Source: Fasciola hepatica (Eukaryota > Platyhelminthes > Trematoda > Plagiorchiida > Fasciolidae). Taken from it: a DNA stretch of 64,000 nt. The translations under genes were made by a program, and so were the position numbers. The stretch is taken from positions 6,170,501 through 6,234,500 of the forward strand of contig CANUEZ040000020.1 in NCBI GenBank assembly GCA_948099385.1, read 5' to 3'. The first letter of the stretch is position 1, and every line of letters begins with the position of its first letter. Of this stretch, positions 51,125 through 63,000 are shown piece by piece. Under the pieces are notes generated by a model. The model worked only from the letters and a program-made list of their open reading frames with translations. It made no database searches and was not told the origin of the DNA.

Positions 51125-53685
51125 CCCAATGGCAGTGGATTACTTTCTACCACCAGAACTACTGCTTCTGGTGAAGCTTGTGAAGTATTGACGTTTAAAT
51201 TGTGTACCAGGACCTGATTTTAGGCGATATCGGTTCTGTAGTATTGTTAATTCTTGGGGTGAAACTAATTAGGTATATAGCCACAAGGGGACTCAGACCA
51301 CTAGGTCTGTGTTGCTGGTGAAAAAACGTTTCACAAATCAATGCTTGCGCCACTGCTTTATTGCTTTTCTCACTCGAGTTCATCACTGCTTACGCTAATG
51401 AGTTTGCAGCTTTTCGGTCAAGTAGTGCAGGACCCCACATGTGCCAAGTTCAGATCAAGAACATTTCGTATCCAGAGTGATATGTTCATTAGTATTTAGT
51501 GAACCGTTCATTCGTGCGCAAGTCGTTTAGCAATGCGGCAAGTAAAGTGACCGGTTTAGTTAGGTGGCCTGATAGGCTGTGAAACAAAACATCAGCATTT
51601 ATGAGAATCAAACCATATTTTTCCGGCTAAGTGTTCAGTGATATATTTGATCAAGACCTCCGTCACAATATTTAGATTATTGTTATTTTGTGTGTTTACG
51701 TTTTCTGATCTCTAACCGCCAAAATATCAACATTACCACGCACTGCAAAGCAGCAATACTCATCTGAATGCACTGATTTTTCTTAGCGATATTCTACAAA
51801 AACCCTCATTTTCAAGCAAAAACAAAAAGTGAATAATAAAACAAAGCGATATATGTGTGTCCCATAAGGATATGTGTACATGAAACTCTAATTTTTTTAA
51901 AATTTATGAAACTATAACAACGTCATATAAGCCAAAATTAAACCCTTCGTTTCCACTGAACATTAAGAGTACACCCATAACTTTGTTTCAAATAGTGAAA
52001 TTATCTGAAACTGTCAGTATCTGCAACTAGGTGAGTAGATCTGTCTAATAAACTTCCGTCTCTACCATAGTTCGTCACACGTGTATGGAAAACTTTGCTA
52101 GAATCCTGTCATTCTCCAGTTGGAATAATTAGGTAAAGTGAGTTCTTCCACTCAGATTCGCCAAAGGTTTGCGTGCCCTTATGTTCTCGTGTTTGCACAG
52201 CCGTGCATAAAAACATCTCTGATGTTTTGTCTTAGTTGTAAATCACTGTGTTTGAGGGCTGTTACAGAGGTGAACAGGAGTTTGAGCAAGCATGCTCTAA
52301 CATGCTCGTCAAATTAGCTCGGGGAGAGTACGAGGCTAGGGGAGACGGATAGGAAGAATGCGAGGGACAATCAGTGGTTATTTCTCTCGAGCAAACGTTA
52401 CCTTTGCAGATAACAGGCCGTGTGGATGGAAAACACAAGTGGTCACGACAGTGTAGCAAAGCTCAGGATCTTTCTTGGTCGGCACACAAAAAACAGTAAC
52501 GAGTCCAGTTTTAATTTTAATTAAAAAAGACGAGTTGTCAAAATACAAAACCTTTAAACAGGCTAACAGTGGACGAAGCCATTTGGAGTATAGAATTTGG
52601 TTTGCCCTGAGTGACAATCAGGATGAGTAAAACTCTTAGGAAGAAACTTAGAATGTATTTCCCAATGTATTTCTGAGAAAGGCTGCAGTGGCAAGGTTTC
52701 AAATGTTTACCCAAGATGGAACAGCGTTGGAAAATCAAAAATCGTAGTAACGAAGAGACAAAACTAATGGGCAACGAAAGCGAACTTGCAAGAGAAAGGT
52801 ACTTACTAAAGGAATTTTCGCAAATAGTTGAAATACAAAAAGCTAAAGTATATAAGCCTGCTTGAGTCAACTCTGGCTGCGCAATATTCAAATATCTTAT
52901 TTTCTCTCCCATAATGTGGAACATTCAACCAGATTTCGCAGGAAATAAGGCACTAAAAATTGTCGGATTCACTCAATTTGAACTTATAGATTTAGGCTCC
53001 ATATCGTCTATTTTTTGGGGATAAAAATTACACTGAATCATTAGTGGCCTAAGTTTTTTCGAGCTCCTTTATTCGATACATCGGAAAACGGTTCAAATCA
53101 GCTATCAGTGAAGATCACCAGTACTTGCTGAAGTCTGGTTTCCATCATAATGTGTGCTACTGATATCAACTTCAACATACTCAAGCTGTTCTATGATCGT
53201 CTTCAGTGGCGCCCTCCACGTTTGCTCACCGAAACTCCATAGAGCCGTCCTTCGAGATGATCTGATGTCATGACGTCAACGTGGACCAAAAGCACTCCTC
53301 CATAAGTGAGACGGATTAAACCAAATAGCGTTAGCCTGTGGTCTTGTCTTGGGAACTAATAAACCTGTCAAAGCTGTTGTTACCATGAGAAACCATGAGA
53401 GCATATTGGACAAGTTGATGAAGAAATTCTAATCCAAAACCCAAACCACTGAGTCCATTGATTTGGAACTAAGAAACCTAGAAATTACGTTCACTGAAGC
53501 TGAGCATCGCTCACTTATATTCCTTACTAAATTGATAACACAAGCCGACAAAAGTAAACATCTTTGAAAAAATTGATAACAGGACAGATTTTATTTATCG
53601 ACTTTGCGTGCCATCAGCACAGGCTCAAAGTACGAATGTTTTTCCCTGTTTTTACTAGTTAATGAACAGTTTGAAGGTTCAATTT
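51125..53685. other. No supported gene; weak - strand candidate at 52.8-52.9 kb
   Basis: A - strand ATG at 52910-52912 opens about 36 codons to a GTAAGT donor near 52.80 kb, in a frame open to 52538 (128 codons). The peptide is not recognised. A GC-richer patch lies at 53.19-53.30 kb. Confidence 0.45.
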
Positions 53686-53689
53686 TTGA

Positions 53690-54736
53690 GTACAAATAAG
53701 GAACCTAGAATGGTTCTCATTATTGGGCCTAATGAAGCTTCCTCCAGGGACGGATTTTATGAATGACCTTGTGATAACGAAAATTTGTTTGAGTATGAAG
53801 TATGAAGTGAAGTTATACCGTACGGTTGAAATTTGGGGGAACATAGTAGGAATACCGAACGGGAAGCACTTCACGGGAGACAGTGGTCTCGGTAAATGTC
53901 AGCCTTGTAATACTGAGAGATTGTACAAACCCAAAGGAAACTTAGCCCTTCTAGAATTCAAAACTACCGTATGTGTCGGAAGTTTCAGAAGTTTATTAAA
54001 GTAATCAGTGAGTACAAACCATCCAGCTAACTACGACCGGATGAATGAGTTTCTTCTGGCAGTTGAATGGGGAGTTTCCCTATGCATATCTCGTGTTACA
54101 GTAGGAATGGATGGAAAAACAGTCCTAAATTGTTCAGAAGACGGTTTTATGAGGGACAAAACAAAGTCAAAGGGGTTGTACGCAAACCAATTAGAAGCTA
54201 TTCACGTGCTGCAGATAATGTAAGCAGCATGCGGTAATGTGTACGAAATGCTGATTACTGTCTACGCCTTTTATTCGGTGGTGTACGAAGATGGACACAG
54301 AGAAAATCAACGGGAAAGGTGCGATCTGCGTACGTGACGAGAAGTACTACGCATGCCTACTAAGAAATGAATCACTTGGATTCTTTTGTGTGGTGAACTA
54401 TTGGCCTTTTAATAGATTTACATCTCTAAAGCTGAATTGTCGGCAAAAATCCTATGTATTACTTATCTCTTCAATGCTGCGCCCGCAACTGAAAAACAAA
54501 TGGTCTCAGCCAACCTCATCTATAATTTCTCATTCATACCACTCAAAGCATATTATATTGAGCCAATGGTTAATCGACTTTTTAATACTGATGAACATAG
54601 CCAGAAGTGGCTGTACTATAGATGGACGGGTACAGTAGCCATTTCCGTTCTGGGTTACTTGGTGGATAATATATGTGAGGTCGACCCAAGTGACTCATTC
54701 ATTGCAGTGTATCACATCCCTATTCTAAACGGATAG
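53690..54736 (+). other. Stop-poor stretch in one frame, possible decayed coding sequence
   Basis: One + strand frame is open from about 53690 to 54001, broken by a single TAA, then open again to 54220. After a patch of stops at 54.32-54.42 kb it is open to 54734. Four to five adjacent open stretches in the same or neighbouring frame across 1 kb suggest an old gene, a retrotransposon relic or several small exons. Peptides such as WGNIVGIPNGKHFTGDSG and RLFNTDEHSQKWLYYRWTG are not recognised as any family. Chance cannot be ruled out. Confidence 0.25.
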
Positions 54737-55737
54737 AAGGCAGTCGAACTTAGGACCCTAACTACGGCAGAGATAATTTCTATTAGCCTGAGTTATACCG
54801 AGAAAATGGACAACTTAACGTAATTCATTCATTGCGGCTAAATATGTGATCCTTCTAATTCTGAGAACCCGTTTGCAGTGATCAAAGCGAGTCTAACTCC
54901 CATAACCACTCTGCCTAGATAACTGCATCCGTCATTGTCTAATGTGCCGTCGAAAAGGCCTTCGTCCATAGAGTTTATATTTCAAGGTTTGAACCAGGAT
55001 AGCCGGAGTAGCTCCTTGTTTATATAACCGAGTATTTTTCTGTGTTTGTACTGACGTATGGTACTTTTCTGTATACCTAAAACTGTCTTCAGTTCATTTG
55101 TCAAAAGTACCGTGAGACTTAAAGAATAAGTGCAAATTATAAGAAATATGACTATCGCTTGAGTTTGGTGTTATGTAGATCTCGTAATATTGATGCCAGT
55201 CCACACCTTAGATATCCATCAACTTTGATATTGATCTGACCTTCCTGGATGAATGCCGGAAAATTATCCTAATCTGACCTGGTTCCTCAGACTGCAGTTC
55301 TTAATTACATCAAATATGTCCGGACTTGTCATTATGCATGCCCAAAAAAATTACGCATTTTATTTTCAGTGTCATCGAAGCGTGTATTTTGAGAGTGTTG
55401 TAAAACCAATACACGTTATAGGCAAATACGGGCCCTACTTATTTTCGTCTCTCCGTTTCTCTGACCTCTGGCTGACGGTTCCATAGCATCCAGAGGAACA
55501 CATCTTAAATGGCCCTAGCCTTTGGGCGAATTCTCATTCTGAACAACAGATCCGGCTAAAGACATCCGATAAGTATTGCCAACCGGTCCCCAATTTATAT
55601 ATGATTCATAGAAATCTTCTTGGCCCATATCGGATTCGTCATAGCCTTGTTGGTTTTTTCACTTTTATTTTAAGGGACCTTGATAAGTCAGGCACTTATT
55701 GTTCTTCCTACTTGTTATGCTTAGCGGGAACAAGAAC

Positions 55738-56084
55738 TGGTGTATAAACAGCAAAATTTTGAACGGCAAAATAGTCTGGCTTTGATTCTCAATTTCACAC
55801 GTCAGCTATTGTCGCAAGACACTTGGATGTTAATTACAAAATTTGACTTTCTCATCGTGTTCAATAACTGGTGGGCCGGTATTTTCTACTTTGCATGGTT
55901 TTTGTACCATGGGTATTATCTTTTCAACAATGGACAACCGAGTTACGGAGATCTTATTTGTATGTTGTCTGAAGAAAACTGGTTAACGAGTTTTTTCTCT
56001 CCTGTTGCAGATAGCTTACCACGCGTTAGAGAGTTTTCTATGGAAACGTATCTCAGTTACCTTGTATTTCAAGCAGCGTACTAA
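55738..56084 (+). other. Open stretch with good internal splice acceptor, unknown
   Basis: A frame of about 115 codons is rich in aromatic residues (NNWWAGIFYFAWFLYHGYYL). It contains, near its end, a textbook acceptor (TTTTCTCTCCTGTTGCAG at about 55.99-56.01 kb) after which two frames are open. The aromatic-rich part could be a membrane segment. It might be an exon pair with a short intron, but nothing identifies a protein. Confidence 0.2.
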
Positions 56085-56089
56085 ATTCC

Positions 56090-57470
56090 AGTTTATTTTC
56101 AATCAAAATAAGTTTTGAAACTGAAAACTTTTACTGTATTTGAATGGTTTGTTTTAAATGTGCAGCGAAATGGTCAATTGGTTTTTACCCTAGGAACATG
56201 CCAGTGAACCGAGGGGTGCGTAATCGCACACAAATTTTCCACAAACGGGACAAAATTAACTGCTTCAATTATCATTTATCATTGTGATTTATATTACATC
56301 ACCGATTTCTTCGTGTATTAAGTGCCGTAAACTAAAAAAGACGTGTTTCTATGTTTCCCATTGGAAAGTTTCGAAACTTGATTACACATGCGCCATTACT
56401 ATCGACAGAATTCCCCCTGTAAGCGGCTTTTTTGTCAAATTCTGTTGCTTACACCTGGCCAGGGAAAACTTAGTATTGAGTGGTTGGATTCCATCAGGTG
56501 CTTGATTTTATCGTGATTTACAGGTAGTGTCCAGCACCCTCATATCCTGGTTTTCAGTGATTCATAATCGTACCGTTACATAATAACGTCTCCAGATGTT
56601 TTGTGAGATCTCTCGCACAATTCCACAGAGATTTGTTTTTATGATATATTGCTAACAACTTCACTTTTGGAAACGTTCCTAGTAACTATCAGAACAGGAT
56701 CGAAGGCATTTGATTGTGAGATATACTTCTTGTATATGCATTGAAATGACCACAGAACCCCAACAAACAATAACGCTTTTATTCCGATTGGTTTTCCGGA
56801 AGGAACAAATGAATTCCTATGTGGATCTGACATGAGAATCAACAGTTTTCGAAAACACCACAGTCAGTTCTCTGAGATATCAAGCACATTCTCATTATCT
56901 GCAGATTATTATACATGTAGTTGTATATTTACACTGAGTTGGTACGAAACCAGATATCTCGGTATCAAGGATAACTACAGACCAAGTAGAACAGTTCTGT
57001 TATCTAGGCAACTGCATTCAACTTATGGGTTGGATATCGGGTGGAGTGTCTTCGTGTGTGACAAACAGAGAGGCTTTTAAATACAGGCCAGGTTTTGACT
57101 ACCACTGTTCCATTTTTCGTTGTTTACGGATAAATCCTATTATCTTTTTTGCTATCCTGAAGTCAAGCTAGTTTTCCAGGCTAAATGTTATCTAAAAATG
57201 GCACCCGTTTTCGCTTGCTGTTGGTGAAGTGTTTCATGTTTTTTTCTAAAGCAGCCGGAAACTACACAGAATGCTCATTTCGGAAGCCACGTGGGCACTA
57301 AGCAAGAAGTCTTGCAGCTGGAAACCTTACTCAAGATATCACGCTTTTCCCAAAGTGCCGATACCGCCAATATTATCTTCAAACTTTCATTCCTTTTTGG
57401 GCATATGTGATGAAATATCCAATACCACTTACAAAGGCAATTCAGGAAAAATAACTGTAAAAAGTGGATG
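56090..57470. other. No supported feature upstream of the LINE
   Basis: Frames of up to 82 codons without splice or family support. The missing 5' part of the LINE was sought here but not recognised. Confidence 0.5.
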
Positions 57471-57489
57471 ACGATGCCACCCATTTTGG

Positions 57490-58020
57490 TGGATTTCAGG
57501 GGCGATCAGTCGGCAAACCCAAGGAAACGAGGGGCTGGAGTCATCACTTTTATCCGTTGTAAATATAGCAGGTTTTCTCGCCTATCACTTTAATTCAAAT
57601 CGACGAAGATCAACCTCAGTGACGTTTGTTCTGAGTCACCTTTTCTAAGACCTCTCGGTATCCTGTCATCAATTCTTACGTTTCACCAGGTACTCCTGCT
57701 GATTATATCAGTCATTTGATTGATATCCTTTCCAAATATCTAATTTAGAGTCATGATCAGTCCTTGTGCATACCAGCAGATGACTTCAGTATGCTTGACT
57801 CATCTTCTCTAACAGCCTTGGGTTTTTGAAATCGAGTGCATTTTCCAACGCGATTCTATCCCCTTTTGAATAAGTTATTAGTTAATTATCCAAGAATTCA
57901 AACGTGCTTCCATTAGCATTTCTGATAACTCTACTTTATTTTTCACGCCAAAGATTTTGCAAAAGCATATCTATGACAAACTGCCTTGCACTCATCGCCC
58001 ACTGTCTGCAAACTAGCGTG
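57490..58020 (+). pseudogene. LINE endonuclease (EN) domain remnant
   Basis: The + strand reads FRGDQ followed by RGAGVITFIR at about 57528-57557. This matches the 'F R x D R ... R G G G V x x x V R' block in the exonuclease-endonuclease-phosphatase domain of CR1-like LINEs. About 200 bases on, a block reading SPGTPADYI and then IPADDFSMLDSS (about 57.68-57.81 kb) corresponds to the 'Y R P P ... G D F N x x x x D W' block, with the catalytic GDFN altered to ADDFS. A degenerate counterpart of the 'Q P T R x x N x L D L' block follows. At least two in-frame stops and several frame changes separate these blocks. The domain would nick target DNA in an active element; here the key acidic/asparagine residues are damaged, so no activity is expected. 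Confidence 0.7.
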
Positions 58021-58644
58021 GACTCCTAAGAATCTCTATGGGCTTACGGCATTTACTAGCTCTATTGATTTTTCTGTTTTTCTTTCATAGGAAGGGTCCA
58101 CTTACCATGAAGACATAAGTGACTACCTTCCTTTTTTGATTCATGGAAACTTGTTGTTTTCGACCCGATAGGTTCTCTTCTCCTTACTTGGTGAGGTCAT
58201 GTAGAGCTAAGGAGCAAGCCTAAAGATCTGGCTGGTATCATGCCGTGAAATGTCGTTTGCTCTCATAAAGAAAGAAGTATGGTATCTTAATAATCTGTGG
58301 ATAGACATATTTTTTGTTACAAAAATTTCTGTAAAATATGTAAGGCCCTGAAGCAGTTCTGCTGTTCCAAGCCCAAGCTGAAGCTGAATGTCAGATATCT
58401 GACACACTAGTTCACCGACAACTCCGAAGAATCCTCTCTTCCCCTTCCATATCTTGAATTCCATGAACCCCACTCTGTTACACCTGATCCTATATCTAGG
58501 GTTCTACAAGTCAAGTGTCATAAATCTGGCTGCTCCGATTTGTTATCAACAATGTTACCTAAAGCCTGCTCTTTCAAACTTGCATCGACTTCCGCTAATC
58601 CTTTTAATTGTTGTATTGATTCTGGAGAAGTCCCCAACATATAA

Positions 58645-59820
58645 CGCTCGATAACCTACACGTCTGCTCTGTTGAGAGCATTTGAGAATGTACCCATCCA
58701 CCGCATAATTGACCGTGTTCACTCAATTGACCCGAAACAATTATCCTATAGAACCTCTTTGTCAACTCTTGGTGTTGTTGGCTACTCTGGTAATTCCATT
58801 GTTTCTACTGTTGATAACAGTGGCCATACTGTCAGACTAACTTCTCCTGACTATGAAAATGCCTTTGTTTCTCTTCATTGCTATAACCTCCTGACTACTC
58901 TACATGACGGGTTCACTGTCATACCTTGAACACCCTTCGTGACTGTTTCCTAACCGCCTACATTTTACTCCTCGAGTTATTAATCAATAGTCTTCTCTCC
59001 AAGGAACATCTGATGTTCTTCAGAGTGCCATTCTATCCCCTTTTCTTTCCCTCTCTTTATATTACTTATCTCTTTACATCACCTAATCTCCTTGGCTTCC
59101 AATAAGCCGATGAAGTTGTACTTCAGTGTCCCCATAATGAAGAAGAAAAGTTAAATTTTCTTCAAAGAACCTGAATGCTCCTTGCTGCTTTTCCACTTCC
59201 CAATCGCTTTCGGTTAAAGTCATAAAATACTTTGACGTGCACTTCAGTCTTCAGTGCGGACCAGCTCATCCAACTGATCCTAATAATATCCCATATCTTT
59301 CCATTGATAACCGACTTATCCCCAAAGTTTCTTCCGTCTGTTACCTATAGGATATCCCAACTCACATCTTGGTTGGACTAGTCACCTTGAAACAGTCTTC
59401 ACTAAAGTCAGAAAGCTTTCTTTTCTGTCGTTCGGAACAAGAAAACTTGGAACTCCTTATAATCCTGCACTTCAGTCTGTAACCCCTTGCATTCACCTGC
59501 CTTAACTTTACTGCTTCTCTATAATTTTTCCTCGTTTAAAAGTATCAGATTTTGATCTTACCACCAGATCTCAAGAATTGTTTTTCGTTGTAGCAACACT
59601 AGTGGAGGTATTTTCATTGAAGCTATCATTAGCGAGCTCTTTGATACTTGTGACAAGTTCACAAATAGGTTACTTTCCGACACAAATCATTGTCCTCACA
59701 ACACACCCTTCAAAGCCATCTCTTCCTCTCCTACTCGCTTGAAATTCAAAATAATTCATTCGCTTATGTCTACACATAGAAATAGCCGCATCTCTTATTT
59801 TTTCCACTCACTCATAGACC
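58645..59820 (+). pseudogene. LINE reverse transcriptase and C-terminal domain remnant
   Basis: An 85-codon open stretch (58672-58929) holds the fingers and motif A. It reads RIIDRVHSIDPKQ and later SPDYENAFVSLH, which match the 'R x x x x L ... x Q x G F R' and 'x D x x K A F D S V' blocks of LINE reverse transcriptases. After a frameshift, GTSDVLQSAILSPF at about 59003-59044 corresponds to motif B ('G V P Q G S V L G P L L F'). ADEVVLQCP at about 59106-59132 corresponds to motif C (the F/Y-A-D-D box), with the second catalytic aspartate replaced by glutamate and a stop just before it. The C-terminal part includes CDKFTNRLLSDTNHCP near 59650. Motif A retains its aspartate (PDYENAF). The catalytic triad is incomplete and the frame is broken, so it is a fossil. 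Confidence 0.85.
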
Positions 59821-60395
59821 GTGTCCAATGAAACACTAGCCTCGTTACTTACCTTCAGCACTATACCAGATACATTTACTGCTTCATTTTGCTCGCACGC
59901 GTTTCTCTGTGTGTTCCGATTGACCCTTACATGCTTTCATTTTGGATTCTATTGCACGTCACGCACGATGAGTATCCACTGTACACTGGGTGCACAAAGC
60001 AGTAACTGACTTGTAGACAAAGGTTCCTTTGTTATTTGTCAACCTCAGTCATTTGTAGCGTCGATAAAGTATTTGTTTATCTATCATGGGTCGAGTGTAC
60101 GGTGCAGCAGTCAGACCAGCTCTTCTGTATTTTTCATAAAGGTGGCCATTGTGGGTGGAGGATACATGAAGATTGTCGGCATTCGAGCTACAAAGTCTTC
60201 AAAGTATCGACAGCACTCGAGTATTCACCAACTTCCCTTGTCAACTTGATATTTATATTTGTGATTCTCTTTTTACTGTCTTCATGCTTGTCTTGTTCTT
60301 CATTATCTCCGACCGAGGTTGCCGATGATAGATAGCAACCAAAGCCACCGCACCTAGTGCATGGCTAGTGCCTGTTTCAACTGAACTGAACTGAG
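59821..60395 (+). mobile_element. Putative LINE 3' UTR
   Basis: The sequence between the last recognisable RT-frame residues and the AACTG tail has no long frame that continues the LINE protein. It includes a T-rich stretch near 60.24-60.31 kb and ends in the short tandem tail. I assign it to the element by position only; no second copy in the window confirms it. A 99-codon frame at 60036-60335 is probably chance. Confidence 0.5.
60379..60394 (+). repeat. Short (AACTG)n tandem, likely LINE 3' tail
   Basis: Three units of AACTG plus one base lie just after the LINE 3' UTR. CR1-class elements commonly end in short tandem microsatellites instead of poly(A), so this is a plausible 3' terminus of the element. 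Confidence 0.55.
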
Positions 60396-60399
60396 ATAT

Positions 60400-62505
60400 A
60401 CCTTGGTCACTAAATCTTTATGGACTTCGGTATATAATCTGGTGGCTTCGTCGACTAATCTGCAGTAACAGTTATTTTATGTGTCTAAGACAGATTCACA
60501 TCGTTTTTCGTCTCTGAAATGTTCATCCCACTTCACTTCGAAGAACTCCTTTTTCCATAAGTTATAAGCAAATTTACACAACTGATTCTTTAGGGTAGCT
60601 GTGCTGTTTTGCCGTGTTTGTTCGGCCAGCTGGATTTCCACGTAGCCGTAACAACCAAGTGTGGCATGATGAATGTGAATGTGCATCCTCATGTGTCAAA
60701 CTGGAGTCTAGTCACCCTTGCTAAATCATATTGAAAGCATGCATTTCCATATCTGGACAGTTATACCGTTCTTTCGATTTGTTATTATCAAGAGAAAAAG
60801 GTAGACAGCAGATGATTAATGGTTAACAGAGCCATAAAATACAGTAACCTAACCGTTGGAAGAGCAAAAAAGGCTGAGTGAGACAGCTGTCGGTACAAAG
60901 GCTAATTAGTATCACAGGACACAAAACTGTGTTCACTTGCCCGCAAACCACACAAGGCCACAAGGGAAATATCGATTTTTATATTTACTACCTGAAGCTT
61001 CCGTTCATGCTATTGGGATTTTTCGAGAATCTACACCTTTCCGAAACAAAACCAAAGCATTATCCCAAAAAAATCTTTCTTATCATGTGAGTTGCATCTA
61101 CTTCTCACAGGAGTGGCTTCATGGCCAGCACAATCAAGCTGCTTCATACTGGAGGGGAGTTTTGTTTGCAGATGAAAAACTGCCTTAGAAATGTGAAAAC
61201 TGCCATGCTGGTCGTTGTATTTTACTCGTGATTTTACCTAAATACGATCTTCACTTTGAACGATATTGATCCACAGGACGACATTCTACTGACCATATTG
61301 AATATCAACACCAACGAGTAAGATCAAAGGATTAGCCGAACCCTGAAAACCTTCGCCTGTATTCTATGACTGGAAGATACCATCGATATACACAGAGAAA
61401 CAAAACAAACCTCTTTTTTATCAGAAAAGATGATCAATTACTAGTGACAATCCAAATGTTAACGTCTGATATAAATCACTGCATTTTACTCTCACAAAAT
61501 ATGTTGCGGAAATCAGAAGGCAATCAACGCAATTTGTCACCAACGAAATTTATTGGCCAGTACCGTCTCCGTTAGTTAACTGGGCCACATAACCCGGGAT
61601 GAAGTTCTTTCCTAATTTTAACACATTATTTGTTTGGCCACTGTTATTTTCGAGACAAAGCTGTTTTATTGCCCTCAACAATAGGCCTTCATCATGTTTC
61701 ACTGCCAAAATAGGTTTTAAAAAATGACTCACCATAGAGAAGTCTTAAACCTTTCCTACTGAAACCCGCGGATTCACTTATTTAGGTGAACGAAGAAGCC
61801 TGGTCTGCGCAGTGGCCTGGAATTCACTTTCTGGAGGCATGGCGGAAACGCAATATTCTCGTCAGTCAAAAAGTTTTGATAAATGAGCCATTTCAATGAA
61901 CCATTTGGAAAACACTTGAAAGCCAGTCCGGATATATGAAGCAAACTAGGACAGAGACAGCTTTGAATAGCCCCCGGGACAGTTTCAAATGAAACGAGGA
62001 CCTTTATGATGACGAACCGACAAAAACGATTCATTCATCATCATTATTTTCATTATTATCACAATCATCTGTGAACCACTGTATAACAAATACCACTAGA
62101 AATCGGACGTTCGCATTATTTTGAGATAACCTATGTTTATAATAGGTAAATATCATTGGATTTCTGCTAAAAAGGTTGGATTCTTTTGGGAGTCGGCAAA
62201 AGTTGTGATAAAAAATTTTGAGTAGTTAGCTAAAATTATCTGATTGAAATCTATAAGGAGAAAATTGCTTCGCTAGGGAAAAGAACAGCGAGCCACTGAT
62301 TTGTGCCCCAAGTGAGATGCGGAGCACTCGGAACACTGTCTGATTTTGTCAGACTTCAAAAACATTTTCAAGAAAGACAACCTCCAGTAGACATATTTGT
62401 GGTAAAAACTAAGACAAACAATTATAGAGGTGTATTACTACCTACACTGACCATTTTGCTGAATTGTGAAACGAATGAAAATACATCGTTTGCTTCACTG
62501 CGATA
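60400..62505. other. No supported feature
   Basis: AT-rich spacer between the LINE and the SINE cluster; short overlapping frames only. Confidence 0.6.
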
Positions 62506-62506
62506 A

Positions 62507-62700
62507 TATGACGTGTAATATGACTCATCATGCAGCTTCAACTCTCAACTCACCACTGAAAACCATGGAAGAACTGTACATCTGTTTCACCCTTGTTAAG
62601 AATGTTCAGCAACGCACATCCACCTAGCCCCCACCGGGATTCAAACCCGGGATGAACGATTGTGAATCGAACACCTCAACCACAAGGCTATCCGGTCCGT
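62507..62700 (-). mobile_element. tRNA-derived SINE, family C, near-complete copy
   Basis: On the - strand a tRNA-like head is followed by about 120 bases of body that recur in two further copies a few hundred bases away. The head has an A-box-like TAGCCTTGTGGTTGAGG and a B box inside GGGTTTGAATCCC. The shared body block reads CCATGGTTTTCAGTGGTGA, then a GTTGAAGCTGCATGATGA-like block. This is the classic SINE plan of an internal RNA polymerase III promoter plus an unrelated body. No terminal A-tail is obvious. Confidence 0.75.
62626..62700 (-). ncRNA. tRNA-Val(CAC)-like SINE head (tRNA pseudogene)
   Basis: Read on the - strand, the T arm is perfect (CCGGG, loop TTTGAAT, CCCGG). The D arm can form a 4-bp stem (GCCT/AGGT), and the anticodon loop can be drawn as TTCACAA, giving anticodon CAC. 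The anticodon stem has only three good pairs and the acceptor stem does not pair well. It is therefore a tRNA relic heading a SINE rather than a working tRNA gene. The assignment to tRNA-Val depends on the loop alignment and is tentative. Confidence 0.6.
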
Positions 62701-63000
62701 CTCTCAACGGTTTGTTGAACATTTACACTACAGGATATAGCGCCCTTCCGTCACTGAGGCTGAACGGTAGCAACCTGCTCTCCGCACAGCGGTTGACTCC
62801 TGTGGTGGATGGCTTCTCTATAGGGGCCTAACTACAGAGTAGGAATTCTGTTATAAACAACCTGCAGAGCTTTGTTACTGTGTGCAAATGAGTAGCAGAT
62901 TAGATTTGTATAATATTATTCATTATGCAGTTTGAACGCTCAAGTCACCACTGAAAACCATGGAGGCCCTGTGCAGCTGTTTCATCCTTGTTAGGAATCG
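62701..63000 (-). mobile_element. SINE family C, second copy (head missing or diverged)
   Basis: The - strand repeats the family C body: AACAAGGATGAAACAG, then CCATGGTTTTCAGTGGTGA, then a diverged GTTCAAACTGCATAATGA block, then TCTAATCTGCTACTCATTTG. It runs straight into the head of the copy at 62507-62700, so the two look like a tandem dimer on the - strand. The stretch 62701-62875 is more GC-rich than its surroundings and may be an extended 3' part of this copy; that part is inferred. Confidence 0.6.

Larger units (their letters stand above)
57475..60395 (+). mobile_element. Decayed CR1/jockey-type non-LTR retrotransposon (LINE), 5'-truncated
   Basis: Conceptual translation across frame changes gives, in order, pieces of an apurinic-type endonuclease (57.48-58.02 kb), a linker, and a reverse transcriptase with fingers, motif A, motif B and motif C remnants (58.65-59.15 kb), followed by a thumb/C-terminal region (59.15-59.82 kb), an apparent 3' UTR and a short AACTG tandem tail. 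The order EN then RT on one strand, with no LTRs, is that of CR1/jockey-class LINEs. Many stops and frameshifts interrupt the frame, so the copy is dead. No ORF1 is visible upstream of about 57.47 kb, as expected for the 5' truncation usual in LINEs. No target-site duplication was found by eye. The class is fairly sure; the exact clade (CR1, jockey or a relative) is inferred from motif style only. Confidence 0.85.

Noticed and set aside
57841..57880. Duplication of 15 bases between the LINE EN and RT regions (ATTCTATCCCCTTTT)
   Set aside because: Both translate to AILSPF in different domains, with no extended similarity; treated as coincidence or local conversion without support.
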